The notes under the pieces are model-generated. The model was not told the origin of the DNA, ran no database searches, and worked only from the letters and a program-made list of their open reading frames with translations. The position numbers were made by a program, and so were the translations under genes. A stretch of DNA of 64,000 bases, from assembly GCA_020425085.1 (NCBI GenBank), contig JAGQRW010000016.1, forward strand, positions 1 through 64,000, given 5' to 3'. This DNA comes from Paracoccaceae bacterium. Its GTDB lineage: Bacteria; Pseudomonadota; Alphaproteobacteria; Rhodobacterales; Rhodobacteraceae. Below, piece by piece: positions 27,193 through 37,796 of the stretch (its first letter is position 1; every line of letters starts with the position of its first letter).

Positions 27193-29208
27193 TCAGGCAA
27201 GTCCCCTGCCCTGCAACAGCGCCTTGACCCCCGGCAATCGGCCCCGAAACGCAAGGTAAAGCTGATCCGCCTCGCGACTGCCACCGGCGGAATAGACATG
27301 CCGGGCCAGTCTTGTCGCCAGTTCCGGGTTAAAGGCATCGCCGGTTTCTTCAAATGCGGCGAAGGCATCGGCATCCATCACTTCGGACCACATATAGGAA
27401 TAATAACCGCTGGAATAGCCATCACCGGAAAACACATGGGCAAAATGCGGCGTGGCGTGGCGCATGCCGATCGCCTTTGGCATGCCGAGATCGGCCAGAA
27501 TTCGCGCTTGTTCCGCCATCGGGTCTGCCGGGGCGGGATTGGCGTGAAACCCCAGATCAACCAGCGCGCTAGCGGTGAATTCGACGGTGGCGAAACCCTG
27601 GTCGAAATTCCGCGCCGCCAGCAGCCGTGTCAGCAGTTCCTCGGGGATCGGCTTGCCGGTTTCAGCGTGGATGGCAAATTGCCTGAGGGTTTCCGGCACC
27701 GTCAGCCAGTGTTCAAAAAGCTGGCTGGGCAATTCCACGAAATCCCGCGCCACCGACGTGCCGGAAATCATCTGATAGGTGACATCGGACATCATCGCAT
27801 GCAATGCATGACCGAATTCATGAAACAGCGTATGCGCATCGTCAAAGGTCAACAGGCTGGGCTGGCCCTTGGGGGCCTTGGCAAAGTTGCAGATATTGAC
27901 AGTAATCGGCCGAACATCGCCATCCAGGCGGGATTGGGCGCGAAAACCGGAACACCAGGCACCTGAACGTTTGGTTGGCCTGGCAAAATAATCGCCGATG
28001 AATACCGCCAGATGGCGACCGTCCTTCCGGACTTCCCAGGCACGGGCGTCAGGATGGTAAAGCGGTTCGGATATCGCATGAAATGTCAGCCCGAACAGTC
28101 GGTTGGCGGTGTGAAACGCCGCCTCGATCATGCGGTCAAGCTGGAAATAGGGTTTCAGTTCCGCCTCGTCCAGATCATGTTCGGCAAGACGGCGGCGTTC
28201 GGCATAATGGCGCCAGTCCCACGGTTCAAGATCGCCGTTGACACCGTCCTTGTGCATCATTTCGGTCAGAACCTCAGCGTCACGTTCGGCCTGCTTTCGG
28301 GCCGGTTGCCATACTGCCATCAGAAGATCGCGCACCGCTTCGGGTGTTTTCGCCATTTCCGGTTCCAGCTTGAAATCGGCAAAACTGGCATAACCCAACA
28401 GCTGCGCGCGTTCCTGGCGCAACGCCAGCGTTTCGGCAACTATTTTGCGGTTGTCGGTGGCGCCGCCACCCTGACCACGACCTACCCAGGCGGCATAAGC
28501 CTTTTCGCGCAAATCGCGCCGGGTCGAGAATTGCAGGAACGGTACGATCAGCGAGCGTGACAGCGTAATCGCGTAACCCTGCTGATGCCGTTCGGCAGCA
28601 GCGGCGCGGGCGGCATCAATCAAAAATGCGGGCAAACCGTCAAGCTGATCATCCTTCAGCAGCATGAACCAGTCGCGTTCATCTGCCAGCAGGTTCTGGG
28701 AAAACGTCGTTCCGAGGGTTGCCAGTCGCTTCATCACCTCGGCCAGACGATTGCGCGAGGTGCCTTTCAACGCTGCGCCAGAGCGGATGAACATCCGGTG
28801 ATAGAGTTCCAGCACCCGCATCTGCTCGTCATTCAGGCCAAGCGAATTCTGCCGGTCGAATAGTGTTTTCACCCGCTGAAACAGGCGTGGATTGAGCATG
28901 ATTTCGGAATGTAGCGCGGCAAGGCGAGGCGAGAGTTCGCGCTGCAACCGTTCCAGAACCGGGTTGGCATTGGCCGAGGCAAGGTTGAAGAACACCCCGC
29001 CAACCTTGTCCATCAGGCTATCGGCACGTTCCAGCGCCTCGATGGTATTGGCGAAATCCGCATCGTCTGGATTGTCAGCGATCGAAGCGATGGCCGCGCG
29101 GGACTGTGCGATGGCCAGATCAAACGCCGGCGCGAAATCCTGATCGGTGATCCGGCCGAAGGGCGGCAGGCCAAAAGGTGTCGCCCAGGGTTCAAGTAAA
29201 GGGTTCAT
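27193..29208 (-). CDS. M3-family oligopeptidase (oligopeptidase A / dipeptidyl carboxypeptidase type)
   Basis: A 671-residue zinc metallopeptidase. The active site is LFHEFGHALHAMMSDV (HExxH with E catalytic) and a downstream zinc glutamate is expected in the SQLFEHWL block. N-terminal helices contain FANTIEALERADSLMDKVGG, typical of PrlC/Dcp. ATG 29208 is chosen with GGAG five bases upstream; the in-frame extension of 51 codons looks non-native. It degrades short peptides in the cytoplasm. Overall size is normal. Confidence 0.93.
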   Translation of the reverse strand: MNPLLEPWATPFGLPPFGRITDQDFAPAFDLAIAQSRAAIASIADNPDDADFANTIEALERADSLMDKVGGVFFNLASANANPVLERLQRELSPRLAALHSEIMLNPRLFQRVKTLFDRQNSLGLNDEQMRVLELYHRMFIRSGAALKGTSRNRLAEVMKRLATLGTTFSQNLLADERDWFMLLKDDQLDGLPAFLIDAARAAAAERHQQGYAITLSRSLIVPFLQFSTRRDLREKAYAAWVGRGQGGGATDNRKIVAETLALRQERAQLLGYASFADFKLEPEMAKTPEAVRDLLMAVWQPARKQAERDAEVLTEMMHKDGVNGDLEPWDWRHYAERRRLAEHDLDEAELKPYFQLDRMIEAAFHTANRLFGLTFHAISEPLYHPDARAWEVRKDGRHLAVFIGDYFARPTKRSGAWCSGFRAQSRLDGDVRPITVNICNFAKAPKGQPSLLTFDDAHTLFHEFGHALHAMMSDVTYQMISGTSVARDFVELPSQLFEHWLTVPETLRQFAIHAETGKPIPEELLTRLLAARNFDQGFATVEFTASALVDLGFHANPAPADPMAEQARILADLGMPKAIGMRHATPHFAHVFSGDGYSSGYYSYMWSEVMDADAFAAFEETGDAFNPELATRLARHVYSAGGSREADQLYLAFRGRLPGVKALLQGRGLA

Positions 29209-29440
29209 CATCGCTCCGCCATCTGATTTTCGCCGAGTGTCGGGACAAGCGGCGGCCTCTGCAACCGATAAATCGAGCTGGATTCCGGTTTCATGCCGGC
29301 GCTCCGGCCTGAACCGACCGCAGTGGTCATCGGCAATTTCCCGCCACATGGGCCGCATCAACCGCCCAAAAAATGCCGTTTTTTAGGTTTAGAACGCAAG
29401 GTAATTCAATAAGTCTGCCAACATCATCAGGAGTAAACCG

Positions 29441-29824
29441 ATGAAAACCAAAACAATTTCTGCATTGTTTGCGGCTACATTGCTTGTGCCGGGATTCGCC
29501 ATGGCAACCAGCGATGCCGAAACGATCGAACAATGGGATCTGAACTCTGACGGCGTTGTCTCGCTTGCCGAAGTCACCACACGTCTGCAAACCTCGTTCA
29601 ACGAATTCGACACCAATGGCGATGGCTATCTTGACGCAGCTGACGAAGTTGCTGGCAGTGAGGACATCGGCGCGGAAACCGCCGAAGTTACCGTGGAATT
29701 TGGTGATATCGACGCGGATGATCGGGTTTCCCAAGCTGAATTCCTTGGCCGTGCCCAGGAATGGCTGACGGCAATGGACCGCAACGAAGATGGCAGCGTC
29801 ACCGCGCTGGACTTTGGCGGCTGA
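29441..29824 (+). CDS. Secreted EF-hand calcium-binding protein
   Basis: A 127-residue protein with a signal peptide (TISALFAATLLVPGFAMA). Four EF-hand loops follow: DLNSDGVVSLAE, DTNGDGYLDAAD, DIDADDRVSQAE and DRNEDGSVTALD. The third loop has D where G is usual at position 6 and may be weaker. AGGAG stands upstream of ATG 29441. Short periplasmic EF-hand proteins of this kind are common in marine alphaproteobacteria but their partners are unknown. Divergent from the M3 peptidase gene. Confidence 0.88.
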   Translation: MKTKTISALFAATLLVPGFAMATSDAETIEQWDLNSDGVVSLAEVTTRLQTSFNEFDTNGDGYLDAADEVAGSEDIGAETAEVTVEFGDIDADDRVSQAEFLGRAQEWLTAMDRNEDGSVTALDFGG

Positions 29825-30077
29825 ACAGGTCTGGTCACGCCGACCCTGTTTCGCATCTGAATCTGAGGCTCTGGCTGGGTTTTCGCAACGAAACCCGGCC
29901 ATTGCTGCTGATTGTGATTGCTACCTTTCAGGTGATCATCGCCTGAACTGATTATTGCAAATACCCAGATCCCGACGCCGAATGTCGTTTTCGCGCCCGG
30001 CCAAGTCGACTCAGCCTTGGACGGGCCTCGGATTTCCTGCAATTTGGCGGCGAACCGGATGATCTGAGGTGCGCAAG

Positions 30078-32567
30078 ATGAAAACCCATGTAAAGGCCTG
30101 TGTTGTTGGCGGTGGCGCCGTTGGGGCCGGGATTGCCTATCACCTGGCCAAGGCTGGCTGGAACGATGTCATCCTGCTTGAACGGGATGAGCTTACCTCA
30201 GGCTCGACATGGCATGCGGCGGGTCTTTTGCCTTTGTTCAACATGTCCTACGCCACCACGCATATTCACGACTATTCGGTGAAGTTCTATAAACAGCTTG
30301 AGGCGGAAACCGGCCTCAATGCCGGGTTTTCGGTGGTTGGCAACCTCAGGATGGCGCAAACGGCGGCGCGCATGGATGAATACATGCTGTACGGTGCCAC
30401 CGCCGAAAGCGTTGGCATCCCTTATGAGCGGCTTACCCCCAATGAGATCAAGGATCGCTGGCCCCTGATCCGCACCGACGATCTGAAGGGCGCGATTTAT
30501 CATCCGACCGACGGCTATATCAACCCGGCCGACGTGACACAGGCGATGGCCAAAGGGGCACGGCAACGCGGAGTGGAGATCTACCGCAAGATGCAGGTGG
30601 ACAGCTACACCTGGACCGGCAGCGAATGGATTGTTCGCGGCTCGGTGATGGTGGAAAAGGGCGGCAACCTCGTGCCTGGCGAAGAACGGTTTGAAATCCA
30701 CGCCGAACATGTGGTGACGGCAACCGGCAATCACGCGCAGCGCACCGCGAAAATGCTGGGCATCAAGATACCGGCAGTGCCGGTGGAACATCAGTTCATC
30801 GTGATGGATCAGGATCCCGCACTGGTTGAATGGCGCAAGACCAATCCCGAGCACCCGGTGATCCGAGACGCTGATGCGCAATCGTATGTGCGCGAAGAAC
30901 GCGGCGGCTGGATTCTTGGCGTTTATGAAAAGAACGCGCCGGCACGGTTTCAATATGGGGTGCCGGACAGTTTCCGCGCCGATCTGTTTCCGCTCGATCT
31001 GGAACGGATCGAGGCGCAGTATTTGGCGATGATCCACCGCATTCCGTCCTGTGAAACATCAGGGCTGAAGGATGATTTCAACGGCCCTATCTGCTATACC
31101 CCCGACGGCAACCCACTGGTTGGCCCGGCGCCGGGCTTGCGCAACATGTGGCTGGCGGAAGGGTTCAGTTTCGGCATCACCGCAGCGGGCGGAACCGGCT
31201 ATTACATGGCACAGATGATGGTCGAGGGCGAGGCCGAGATCGACATGGCATCGCTTGATCCCAAACGCTACGGCAGTTGGATGACCAGCGAATTCGCAGC
31301 GCGCAAGAACGAGGAATGCTACAGCCACGTTTACATCCTGCACCATCCCGACGAAGAGCGCGAGGCGGCAAGGCCCCTGCGCACTTCGCCAGCATACGAC
31401 CGGCAAAAAGCGGCGGGTGCGCAATTTGGACAGGTCAATGGCTGGGAACGACCGAACTACTACGCCCCGCTCGGATTTGACGACCACGCCGCGCGGTCAT
31501 TCCGGCGCGGCGGCTGGTGGCAATACGCGGTGGATGAGGCCAGGGCGATCCGTCATGGGGTGGGCCTGATAGACGCAACGGCGTTTAGCAAACATCTGGT
31601 CAAAGGACCGGGTGCCACGGCGTTTCTGGATTGGTTCACCTGCAACAAACTGCCCGGCATCGGGCGCATCAACCTGACCTATGCGCTGACAGGCGCCGGA
31701 ACCACCCGCACCGAATACACCATCGTCAGGCACGGCGAAAACAGCTATTACCTTGTCTCTGCCGGGGCGTGGACAGCCTATGACGCCGATTACTTGCGCA
31801 AAGCCGCCGAGGATAAAGCGGGCGCATTTGGCTATATCGAAATCCATGACGTAACCACGCAATGGGGCGTTTTTGCCATCGCCGGCCCGAAATCGCGAGA
31901 GGTTCTGGCACGGGTGATCCGTGACGCTGATCCGGCGACCGCGCTGTCAAACAAACGCTTTCCCTGGCTGACCGCGCGGAAGATCGAACTGGGCATGTGC
32001 CCTGTCAACGCAATACGTGTTGCCTATACCGGTGAGTTGGGCTGGGAGTTGCATCATCCGATCGAGATGCAGAATTACCTTTACGATCTGTTGATGGAGG
32101 CCGGGGAATCTTCAGGCATGAAACTGGTAGGGGCGAGGGCGCAGAACTGGCTCAGGCAGGAAAAATCCTATCGCGCCTTTGGCAATGAGCTTGGCCGCGA
32201 TGCCACCCCGCTGGAGGCGGACCTGCCGCGTTTCGTCGATATGTCCAAGGATTTCCACGGCAAGAAAGCGATGGAGGCCAAAGGGGTGCAGTCGAAATGC
32301 GTGACTCTTCTGATCGACGGCCCAACCGATGCCGACCCCTGGGGCCGCGAGGCGCTCTATGATGGCAACACCAAGGTCGGTCGCCTGACCTCGGGCGGCT
32401 ATTCGGTGCATTTTGGCAAATCCATCGGCATGGGTTACGTTTCGCCCGATCTGGCCAATGTCGGGCAAAAGCTGAAGGTCAGGATGCTGGGTGACCTATG
32501 GGATGCCGAGATCACCGAGGACAGCCCGTATGATACGAAAAATGCCAATATCCGGGTGGATGGCTAG
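30078..32567 (+). CDS. GcvT-family FAD-dependent oxidoreductase (dimethylglycine/sarcosine dehydrogenase-like)
   Basis: An 829-residue two-domain enzyme. Residues about 5-390 form a DAO-type flavin domain: CVVGGGAVGAGIAYHLAKAG and ERDELTSGSTWHAAGLLP, where the histidine is the likely covalent flavin link. The C-terminal half (about 420-825) is a GcvT-like tetrahydrofolate-binding domain with GPGATAFLDWFTCNKLP and AYTGELGWELHHPIEMQNYL. Such proteins demethylate N-methylated glycines and pass the methyl group to folate. ATG 30078 is used; a GTG three codons earlier is possible. Monocistronic; the 29825-30077 gap shows nothing callable. Confidence 0.9.
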   Translation: MKTHVKACVVGGGAVGAGIAYHLAKAGWNDVILLERDELTSGSTWHAAGLLPLFNMSYATTHIHDYSVKFYKQLEAETGLNAGFSVVGNLRMAQTAARMDEYMLYGATAESVGIPYERLTPNEIKDRWPLIRTDDLKGAIYHPTDGYINPADVTQAMAKGARQRGVEIYRKMQVDSYTWTGSEWIVRGSVMVEKGGNLVPGEERFEIHAEHVVTATGNHAQRTAKMLGIKIPAVPVEHQFIVMDQDPALVEWRKTNPEHPVIRDADAQSYVREERGGWILGVYEKNAPARFQYGVPDSFRADLFPLDLERIEAQYLAMIHRIPSCETSGLKDDFNGPICYTPDGNPLVGPAPGLRNMWLAEGFSFGITAAGGTGYYMAQMMVEGEAEIDMASLDPKRYGSWMTSEFAARKNEECYSHVYILHHPDEEREAARPLRTSPAYDRQKAAGAQFGQVNGWERPNYYAPLGFDDHAARSFRRGGWWQYAVDEARAIRHGVGLIDATAFSKHLVKGPGATAFLDWFTCNKLPGIGRINLTYALTGAGTTRTEYTIVRHGENSYYLVSAGAWTAYDADYLRKAAEDKAGAFGYIEIHDVTTQWGVFAIAGPKSREVLARVIRDADPATALSNKRFPWLTARKIELGMCPVNAIRVAYTGELGWELHHPIEMQNYLYDLLMEAGESSGMKLVGARAQNWLRQEKSYRAFGNELGRDATPLEADLPRFVDMSKDFHGKKAMEAKGVQSKCVTLLIDGPTDADPWGREALYDGNTKVGRLTSGGYSVHFGKSIGMGYVSPDLANVGQKLKVRMLGDLWDAEITEDSPYDTKNANIRVDG

Positions 32568-33532
32568 TGCGCCAAGGCCCGCGCGAATATTTCGGGGTCC
32601 ACGTTGCCACCGGACACGACCACGACCAGATCCCGATCCGGCAATTTGTCGCTATGAAACAGTGCCGCCGCCAGCGCCACGGCACCGCCCGGTTCCAGTA
32701 CGATCTTCAATCGGCGGAACGCCAAAGCCATAGCGTGCAGGCAATCATCATCGCTGACCGCAACCCCCGGCTGGCACAGGCGTTGCATGATCGGGAATGT
32801 CAAATCTCCCGGTGACGGCGTGACGATGGCATCGCAAATCGAACCGGTCATCGCCGGGTTGCGCTCGATCCGCCCGGAAATCAGCGAACGAATGGTATCG
32901 TCAAACCCCACGGGTTCACACGGGCGCACCTGCATTTCCGGCGCATGTTTTTCCAGCGCCAGTGCAATACCAGCGGTCAACCCGCCGCCGCCGCAAGGCA
33001 CCAGCACCTCAGCACCAGTCACACCAAGTTCCTTGCACTCCGTCGCTATTTCAAGGCCGCATGTGCCCTGCCCCGCAATCACCAGTGGTTCGTCAAACGG
33101 TTTCACCAGCGTCAATCCGCGTTCTTTGGCAAGTTTCGCGCCAATGACATCGCGGTCCTGAGTACTGCGATCATACAGCACCACTTCGGCCCCAAGGGCG
33201 CGGGTGTTGTCGATCTTGAGGCTTGGCGCATCATCCGGCATGATGATGACGGCAGCGACCCCGTGCATCCTTGCCGCCAGCGCCACGCCCTGCGCGTGAT
33301 TGCCCGATGAAAACGCGATCACTCCGATTTTCCGCAATGCCGGATCCATCCCCGACAGGGCCGACCAGCCGCCGCGAAACTTGAATGATCCGGTATGTTG
33401 CAGGCATTCCGCCTTGATAAACAGACGCCGCCCGGCAATTTCATCCAGAAAAGGCGAAGTCAAAATTGGCGTCTGGCGCACATGCCCCTTGGCACGAATT
33501 GCTGCCGCACTGATCATCGCAAGCGTGCTCAT
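32564..33532 (-). CDS. PLP-dependent threonine/serine dehydratase
   Basis: A 322-residue fold-type II PLP enzyme. The Schiff-base lysine is in GSFKFRGGWSAL, the substrate loop is SSGNHAQGVALAAR, and the phosphate-binding loop is VPCGGGGLTAGIAL. The C-terminal LEPGGAVALAAAL and VVSGGNVDPE are standard. It lacks an ACT domain, so it resembles catabolic threonine dehydratase or serine racemase rather than biosynthetic IlvA. It overlaps the upstream hydrolase gene by 4 bp and ends 4 bp inside the GcvT-protein gene on the other strand. Confidence 0.92.
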   Translation of the reverse strand: MSTLAMISAAAIRAKGHVRQTPILTSPFLDEIAGRRLFIKAECLQHTGSFKFRGGWSALSGMDPALRKIGVIAFSSGNHAQGVALAARMHGVAAVIIMPDDAPSLKIDNTRALGAEVVLYDRSTQDRDVIGAKLAKERGLTLVKPFDEPLVIAGQGTCGLEIATECKELGVTGAEVLVPCGGGGLTAGIALALEKHAPEMQVRPCEPVGFDDTIRSLISGRIERNPAMTGSICDAIVTPSPGDLTFPIMQRLCQPGVAVSDDDCLHAMALAFRRLKIVLEPGGAVALAAALFHSDKLPDRDLVVVVSGGNVDPEIFARALAH

Positions 33533-34353
33533 GCAAGTTTGGCTAGAAATTTATTTATTATATCAAGGCTTTCTGGTTCATCCAGAAACGGGATATGGGC
33601 ACGATCCGGCACCTCGGCAAACAGCATATCCGGTCGGCGGCGCTGCATTTCCGCGGCGGTTTTTGGGCTTAGCAAGGTCGAATTTGCCCCCCGAAGCAGC
33701 GCCAAGGGCAGCCCGGCGAACGCATCAAACAGTGGCCACAGATGGGCGTCTGGGGCATCCAGACTCGCCTTGGCCTGCACCTTCAGCGCCGGGTCGTAAC
33801 GGATTTTCAGGCCAGATTCGGTTTCCTGCCACAGCCGCCTGACCTCGACTTGCCAGCGTTCAGGCGGGACGTTGGCGAAGCCTACGCAAAAATCGGGGTA
33901 TTTTGCCGCCGCTTCTTCATAGTTGCGATAGGCCGGGTTATGCCCCAGAAAACCGACGATAAGTTCAAGTGCGGGCCGCTCAATCACCGGGCCGACATCG
34001 TTCAGCAACACACCGCTAAGCCGTTTTCGCGCCATCACTGCCAGCAGCATCGCCAGAATACCGCCGCGCGAGGTGCCGATCACCGCCGCCTTTTCCAACC
34101 CGAGATGGTCGAGAAGTTCCAGCGCATCGCGTGCCTCGAAGGGTGCAGAATAGTTCATCGGATTTGGATCCCAATCCGACTGGCCACGTCCGCGCGCATC
34201 CAGCCGGATCAAGCGAATATCGGGCAGATGCACCGCCATTTCATCGAAATCATGGTGGTCGCGGGTCAGACCCGCCAGACACAGAACCGCCGTGCCCTGC
34301 CCCTGATCGAGATAGGCCAATGACAGCCCGTCGCTGGTGGTGAATCGTTGCAT
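33529..34353 (-). CDS. Alpha/beta hydrolase
   Basis: A 274-residue hydrolase. The nucleophile elbow is GTSRGGI (serine near residue 95); the oxyanion region is LCLAGLTRDHHDFDEM; a late VPDRAHIPFLDEPES supplies the histidine. Arg instead of the more frequent His/Gln after the serine resembles homoserine acetyltransferase-like or dehalogenase-like members, but the substrate is unknown. Coupled to the HAD gene upstream (1-bp overlap) and the dehydratase gene downstream. Confidence 0.88.
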   Translation of the reverse strand: MQRFTTSDGLSLAYLDQGQGTAVLCLAGLTRDHHDFDEMAVHLPDIRLIRLDARGRGQSDWDPNPMNYSAPFEARDALELLDHLGLEKAAVIGTSRGGILAMLLAVMARKRLSGVLLNDVGPVIERPALELIVGFLGHNPAYRNYEEAAAKYPDFCVGFANVPPERWQVEVRRLWQETESGLKIRYDPALKVQAKASLDAPDAHLWPLFDAFAGLPLALLRGANSTLLSPKTAAEMQRRRPDMLFAEVPDRAHIPFLDEPESLDIINKFLAKLA

Positions 34354-35042
34354 CAGCTGGCCTTTGCGATTGAAGGAATTCCGGAAAGATCAGACAGCAC
34401 CAGATTGGGCTGCCACGGCAGGCGGTCCATGGGTTCGCCCGCGCGATTGACCCAGACGCTGAAAAACCCCTGCCCGGCGGCGGCACAGGCGTCCCAGCAG
34501 TTTGACGAGGCAAACAAAACCTGATCCGCACGGCAATGAAACCGCTTGCCGACCAGATCATAGACCGATCCGTGCGGCTTGAAGACGCCGACATCCTCGA
34601 CGCTTAGCACATCGTCCAGAAGATCACCGATGCCAGCGGATCCAACCGCGCCCATCAGCATATCAGGCGAACCATTGGACAGGATTGCAGTGTTCAGCCC
34701 TTGGGATTTCAGCGCCGCCAGCATGGCCGGAACCTCGGGAAAGGTCGCCAGTTGCCAATAGAGTGCTAAAAGCCGTTCTCGCAGTTCGTGGTCGTGACTG
34801 AGGCCATTGGCCTCAAGCGCGAAATCAAGGCCGTTTTGGGTCACCTCCCAGAGATCGGTATGGGCATCGGCGACGGCCCGCAGCCAGGAATATTGCAACT
34901 GTTTCAGGCGCCAGTCATTGGCCAGCTTTGGCCAGCATGCCGCCAGCGCCTTGCGCCCCGGTTCCGCGGCGGCCTGACGGGCAGCGGCGGCGACATCGAA
35001 CAGGGTTCCGTAGGCGTCAAAAACACAGGTGGTGATCGGCAT
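34353..35042 (-). CDS. HAD-superfamily haloacid dehalogenase type II
   Basis: A 229-residue hydrolase. The nucleophile aspartate is in VFDAYGTLFDVAAAARQ (motif I), motif II is AILSNGSPDML, the lysine is in VGVFKPHGSVYDL and motif IV is VLFASSNCWDACAAAG. This matches L-2-haloacid dehalogenases. The natural substrate may not be a haloacid. First gene of a three-gene minus-strand operon with the hydrolase and the dehydratase. Confidence 0.9.
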   Translation of the reverse strand: MPITTCVFDAYGTLFDVAAAARQAAAEPGRKALAACWPKLANDWRLKQLQYSWLRAVADAHTDLWEVTQNGLDFALEANGLSHDHELRERLLALYWQLATFPEVPAMLAALKSQGLNTAILSNGSPDMLMGAVGSAGIGDLLDDVLSVEDVGVFKPHGSVYDLVGKRFHCRADQVLFASSNCWDACAAAGQGFFSVWVNRAGEPMDRLPWQPNLVLSDLSGIPSIAKAS

Positions 35043-35079
35043 TCGGTTATTCCTTCAGGACAAGGGGCCGGGACCTTGA

Positions 35080-35868
35080 TCAAAGATTCTCGGGTTGCGC
35101 CATGCCCAGAACGTGATAACCGCCATCGACCCTGACGATTTCGCCGGTGGTGCATGCGCCATAATCCGAGGCAAGGTAAACCGCCGTGCCGCCCACTGCC
35201 TCCAGCGTGGCGTTGGCCCTTAGGGGGGCGTTTTCTTGGGTTTGGCGATAGGTCTTGCGCGCCCCGCCGATGGCAGCGCCGGCAAGGGTGCGCATTGGCC
35301 CCGGACTGATGGCGTTGACGCGAATTCCATCCGGGCCAAGATCATTCGCCAGATACCGCACAGCACTTTCCAGTGCCGCCTTGGCCACCCCCATGACGTT
35401 GTAAAACGGCGTAACCCGGTTTGATCCCTGATAGGTCAGCGTCAGGATGGTGCCGCCGTTGGTCATCAAGGGTTTGGCGCGGCGGGCAACCTCGATCAGA
35501 CTGTAGCATGAGATATCAAGCGAATTCTTGAAATTCTGCCGGCTGGTGTTGATGAACCGCCCCGACAGTTCCGCCTTGTCGGAAAAGGCGATGGCGTGAA
35601 CCAAAAAATCCAGCCCGCCCCATTCTTTTTCCAGCGTGGCAAACGCCAGATCCAGTGATGTGTCATCCTGAACATCGACATCTACAAGGATTGTGGAACC
35701 GATGCTGGCGGCAAGGGGTTCCAGCCGTTTGCCGAACGCCTCACCCTGATAGGTAAAGGCCAGTTCGGCCCCCTCGGCGGCCATGGCGCGGGCGATGCCC
35801 CAGGCGATGGATTTGTCGTTGGCAACCCCCATAATAAGGCCGCGTTTTCCGTTCATCAAATCCGCCAT
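35080..35868 (-). CDS. fabI: Enoyl-[acyl-carrier-protein] reductase (NADH)
   Basis: A 262-residue SDR enzyme, final step of the fatty acid elongation cycle. It starts MADLMNGKRGLIMGVANDKS, the FabI cofactor motif; the catalytic pair is in YNVMGVAKAALE (Y-x6-K). ISPGPMRTLAGAAIGG is the substrate loop. It follows fabB by 6 bp in the fabA-fabB-fabI operon. This is the triclosan-target type of reductase. Confidence 0.96.
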   Translation of the reverse strand: MADLMNGKRGLIMGVANDKSIAWGIARAMAAEGAELAFTYQGEAFGKRLEPLAASIGSTILVDVDVQDDTSLDLAFATLEKEWGGLDFLVHAIAFSDKAELSGRFINTSRQNFKNSLDISCYSLIEVARRAKPLMTNGGTILTLTYQGSNRVTPFYNVMGVAKAALESAVRYLANDLGPDGIRVNAISPGPMRTLAGAAIGGARKTYRQTQENAPLRANATLEAVGGTAVYLASDYGACTTGEIVRVDGGYHVLGMAQPENL

Positions 35869-35874
35869 GTCACC

Positions 35875-37101
35875 TCACCCGTGAAATTTGCTCATTGTTA
35901 TTGTGCCGTTGGTACCGCCAAAGCCAAAGCTGTTCGACATCACGGTATCCAGCCCGGCATTGGTAACGAATTCGGTGCAGATTTCCGCCGGATCAATCGC
36001 CGGATCCAGCGTTTCGATATTGGCGGATGGGGCGATGAAATCGCCGCCCAGCATGATCAGGCTATAGATCGCTTCATGTACGCCAGCGCCACCCAGGCAA
36101 TGGCCGGTCACGGATTTGGTCGAGGTGATCGGCGGAACCTTGCCTTCGCCGAAAACCCGGCGTGCGGCAAGCACTTCGGTCACATCGCCTGCCGGGGTCG
36201 AGGTGCCGTGGGCATTGATATAGTTGACCTTGCGATCGCCGATGGTGGCCAGCGCCAGTTTCATCGAGCGTTCGGCGCCTTCACCGGATGGTGCCACCAT
36301 GTCGTGACCATCCGAGGTGGCGCCGTAACCCGTCACCTCGGCATAGATTTTGGCGCCGCGCGCCAGTGCATGGTCAAGTTCCTCCAGCACCACCACACCG
36401 GCACCGCCAGCGATCACGAAACCGTCGCGATCCGCATCAAACGCCCGACTGGCGCGGGTCGGGGTGTCGTTATATTTCGATGACATCGCGCCCATGGCGT
36501 CAAACAGGCAGGACAGCGTCCAGTCGAGTTCTTCACCACCACCGGCAAAAACGATATCCTGCTTGCCGAACTGGATCTGCTCTACCCCGTTGCCGATGCA
36601 ATGCAAGGATGTGGTGCAGGCCGAGGTGATGGAATAATTCACCCCCTTGATCTTGAACGGCGTCGCCAGACAGGCCGAATTGGTTGACGACATGCAGCGC
36701 GTTACCATGAACGGCCCCATGCGTTTGGGCGCACCTTTTTCCTTGACGATATTATGCGCCAGAAAAAAGTTCGACGTGCTTGGCCCGCCAGAGCCCATGA
36801 TCAGGCCAGTGCGCTCATTCGAGACATCGCTTTCTTCCAGCCCGCTATCGGCGATGGCCTGTTCCATGGCGATATAGTTATAGGCGGCACCCGGCCCCAT
36901 GAACCGCAACTGACGCTTGTCGATATGTTCGGCCGGATCGATCTGCGGCATGCCGTGAATCTGGCTGCGAAAGCCGTTTTCGGTGTATTCCGGTGCGGCA
37001 ATGATGCCGGATTTGCCTGATTTCAGGGCGGCAGTAACCTCATCGACATTGTTGCCGATTGACGAAACTATCCCCATGCCTGTGATGACGACGCGACGCA
37101 T
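35875..37101 (-). CDS. fabB: 3-oxoacyl-[acyl-carrier-protein] synthase I
   Basis: A 408-residue condensing enzyme. It starts [20 protein letters not shown]; the active cysteine is in [16 protein letters not shown], the first histidine in [12 protein letters not shown] and the second in [16 protein letters not shown]. Together with FabA it commits carbon to unsaturated fatty acids. Located 19 bp after fabA and 6 bp before fabI. Confidence 0.97.
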   Translation of the reverse strand: MRRVVITGMGIVSSIGNNVDEVTAALKSGKSGIIAAPEYTENGFRSQIHGMPQIDPAEHIDKRQLRFMGPGAAYNYIAMEQAIADSGLEESDVSNERTGLIMGSGGPSTSNFFLAHNIVKEKGAPKRMGPFMVTRCMSSTNSACLATPFKIKGVNYSITSACTTSLHCIGNGVEQIQFGKQDIVFAGGGEELDWTLSCLFDAMGAMSSKYNDTPTRASRAFDADRDGFVIAGGAGVVVLEELDHALARGAKIYAEVTGYGATSDGHDMVAPSGEGAERSMKLALATIGDRKVNYINAHGTSTPAGDVTEVLAARRVFGEGKVPPITSTKSVTGHCLGGAGVHEAIYSLIMLGGDFIAPSANIETLDPAIDPAEICTEFVTNAGLDTVMSNSFGFGGTNGTITMSKFHG

Positions 37102-37120
37102 TTTAGCCCCCGTGTTTGAA

Positions 37121-37627
37121 CTATTCCTGGAAAAGGCCGACCTTCATGTCGGTCACCTGATAAACCTCGACGCCATCCGCATGCACTCTGCCGTTAGCAA
37201 GCCCCAGTTTCAGGCGACGGTCAATAACGCGGGTGAAATCCACGTTATAGGTCAAAAGTTTGTTGGCCGGTGTCACCATGCCGGTCAGCTTGACCTCACC
37301 GACGCCGAGTGCACGGCCCTTGCCCGCCATGCCGCGCCAGCCAAGGTTGAAACCCGCCAGTTGCCAGAGGCCATCAAGACCAAGACAGCCGGGCATCACC
37401 GGATCGTTGGGAAAGTGACACTGAAAGAACCAGAGGTCCGGGTGAATGTCGAACTCGGCCAGAACATGACCCTTGTGATGACTGCCGCCATCGGCAGAAA
37501 TCTCGGTAATCCGGTCCATCATCAGCATCGGCGGTAACGGTAACTGCGCATTTCCGGGGCCGAACAAGTTGCCCTCGGCACAGTTGATCAGCCCCTGTTT
37601 GTCAAAGCTGGATGGGTATTCTGACAT
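37121..37627 (-). CDS. fabA: 3-hydroxydecanoyl-[ACP] dehydratase/isomerase
   Basis: A 168-residue hot-dog fold enzyme, making the cis-3 double bond for unsaturated fatty acids. It has [16 protein letters not shown], the catalytic histidine in [20 protein letters not shown] and the aspartate region [15 protein letters not shown] 37627 gives the family start [11 protein letters not shown]; a 57-codon in-frame extension is rejected. First gene of the fab operon, divergent from irr; their shared 169-bp spacer should hold both promoters. Confidence 0.97.
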   Translation of the reverse strand: MSEYPSSFDKQGLINCAEGNLFGPGNAQLPLPPMLMMDRITEISADGGSHHKGHVLAEFDIHPDLWFFQCHFPNDPVMPGCLGLDGLWQLAGFNLGWRGMAGKGRALGVGEVKLTGMVTPANKLLTYNVDFTRVIDRRLKLGLANGRVHADGVEVYQVTDMKVGLFQE

Positions 37628-37796
37628 TTGCGGATGGCTCCAATGTTGTTTTCCTGCCTGTCCCGTTCCTAGCACCCGGCAGGAACAGCTGGCAATAGCA
37701 ACCACCGCAGCGTTCACATTGTCCGGCGGGGATTGAATTTGCCGCCCAAAGCGAAGATATTGCGCATGAATTGCGGCAAGTGGCCAAGGAAAGATC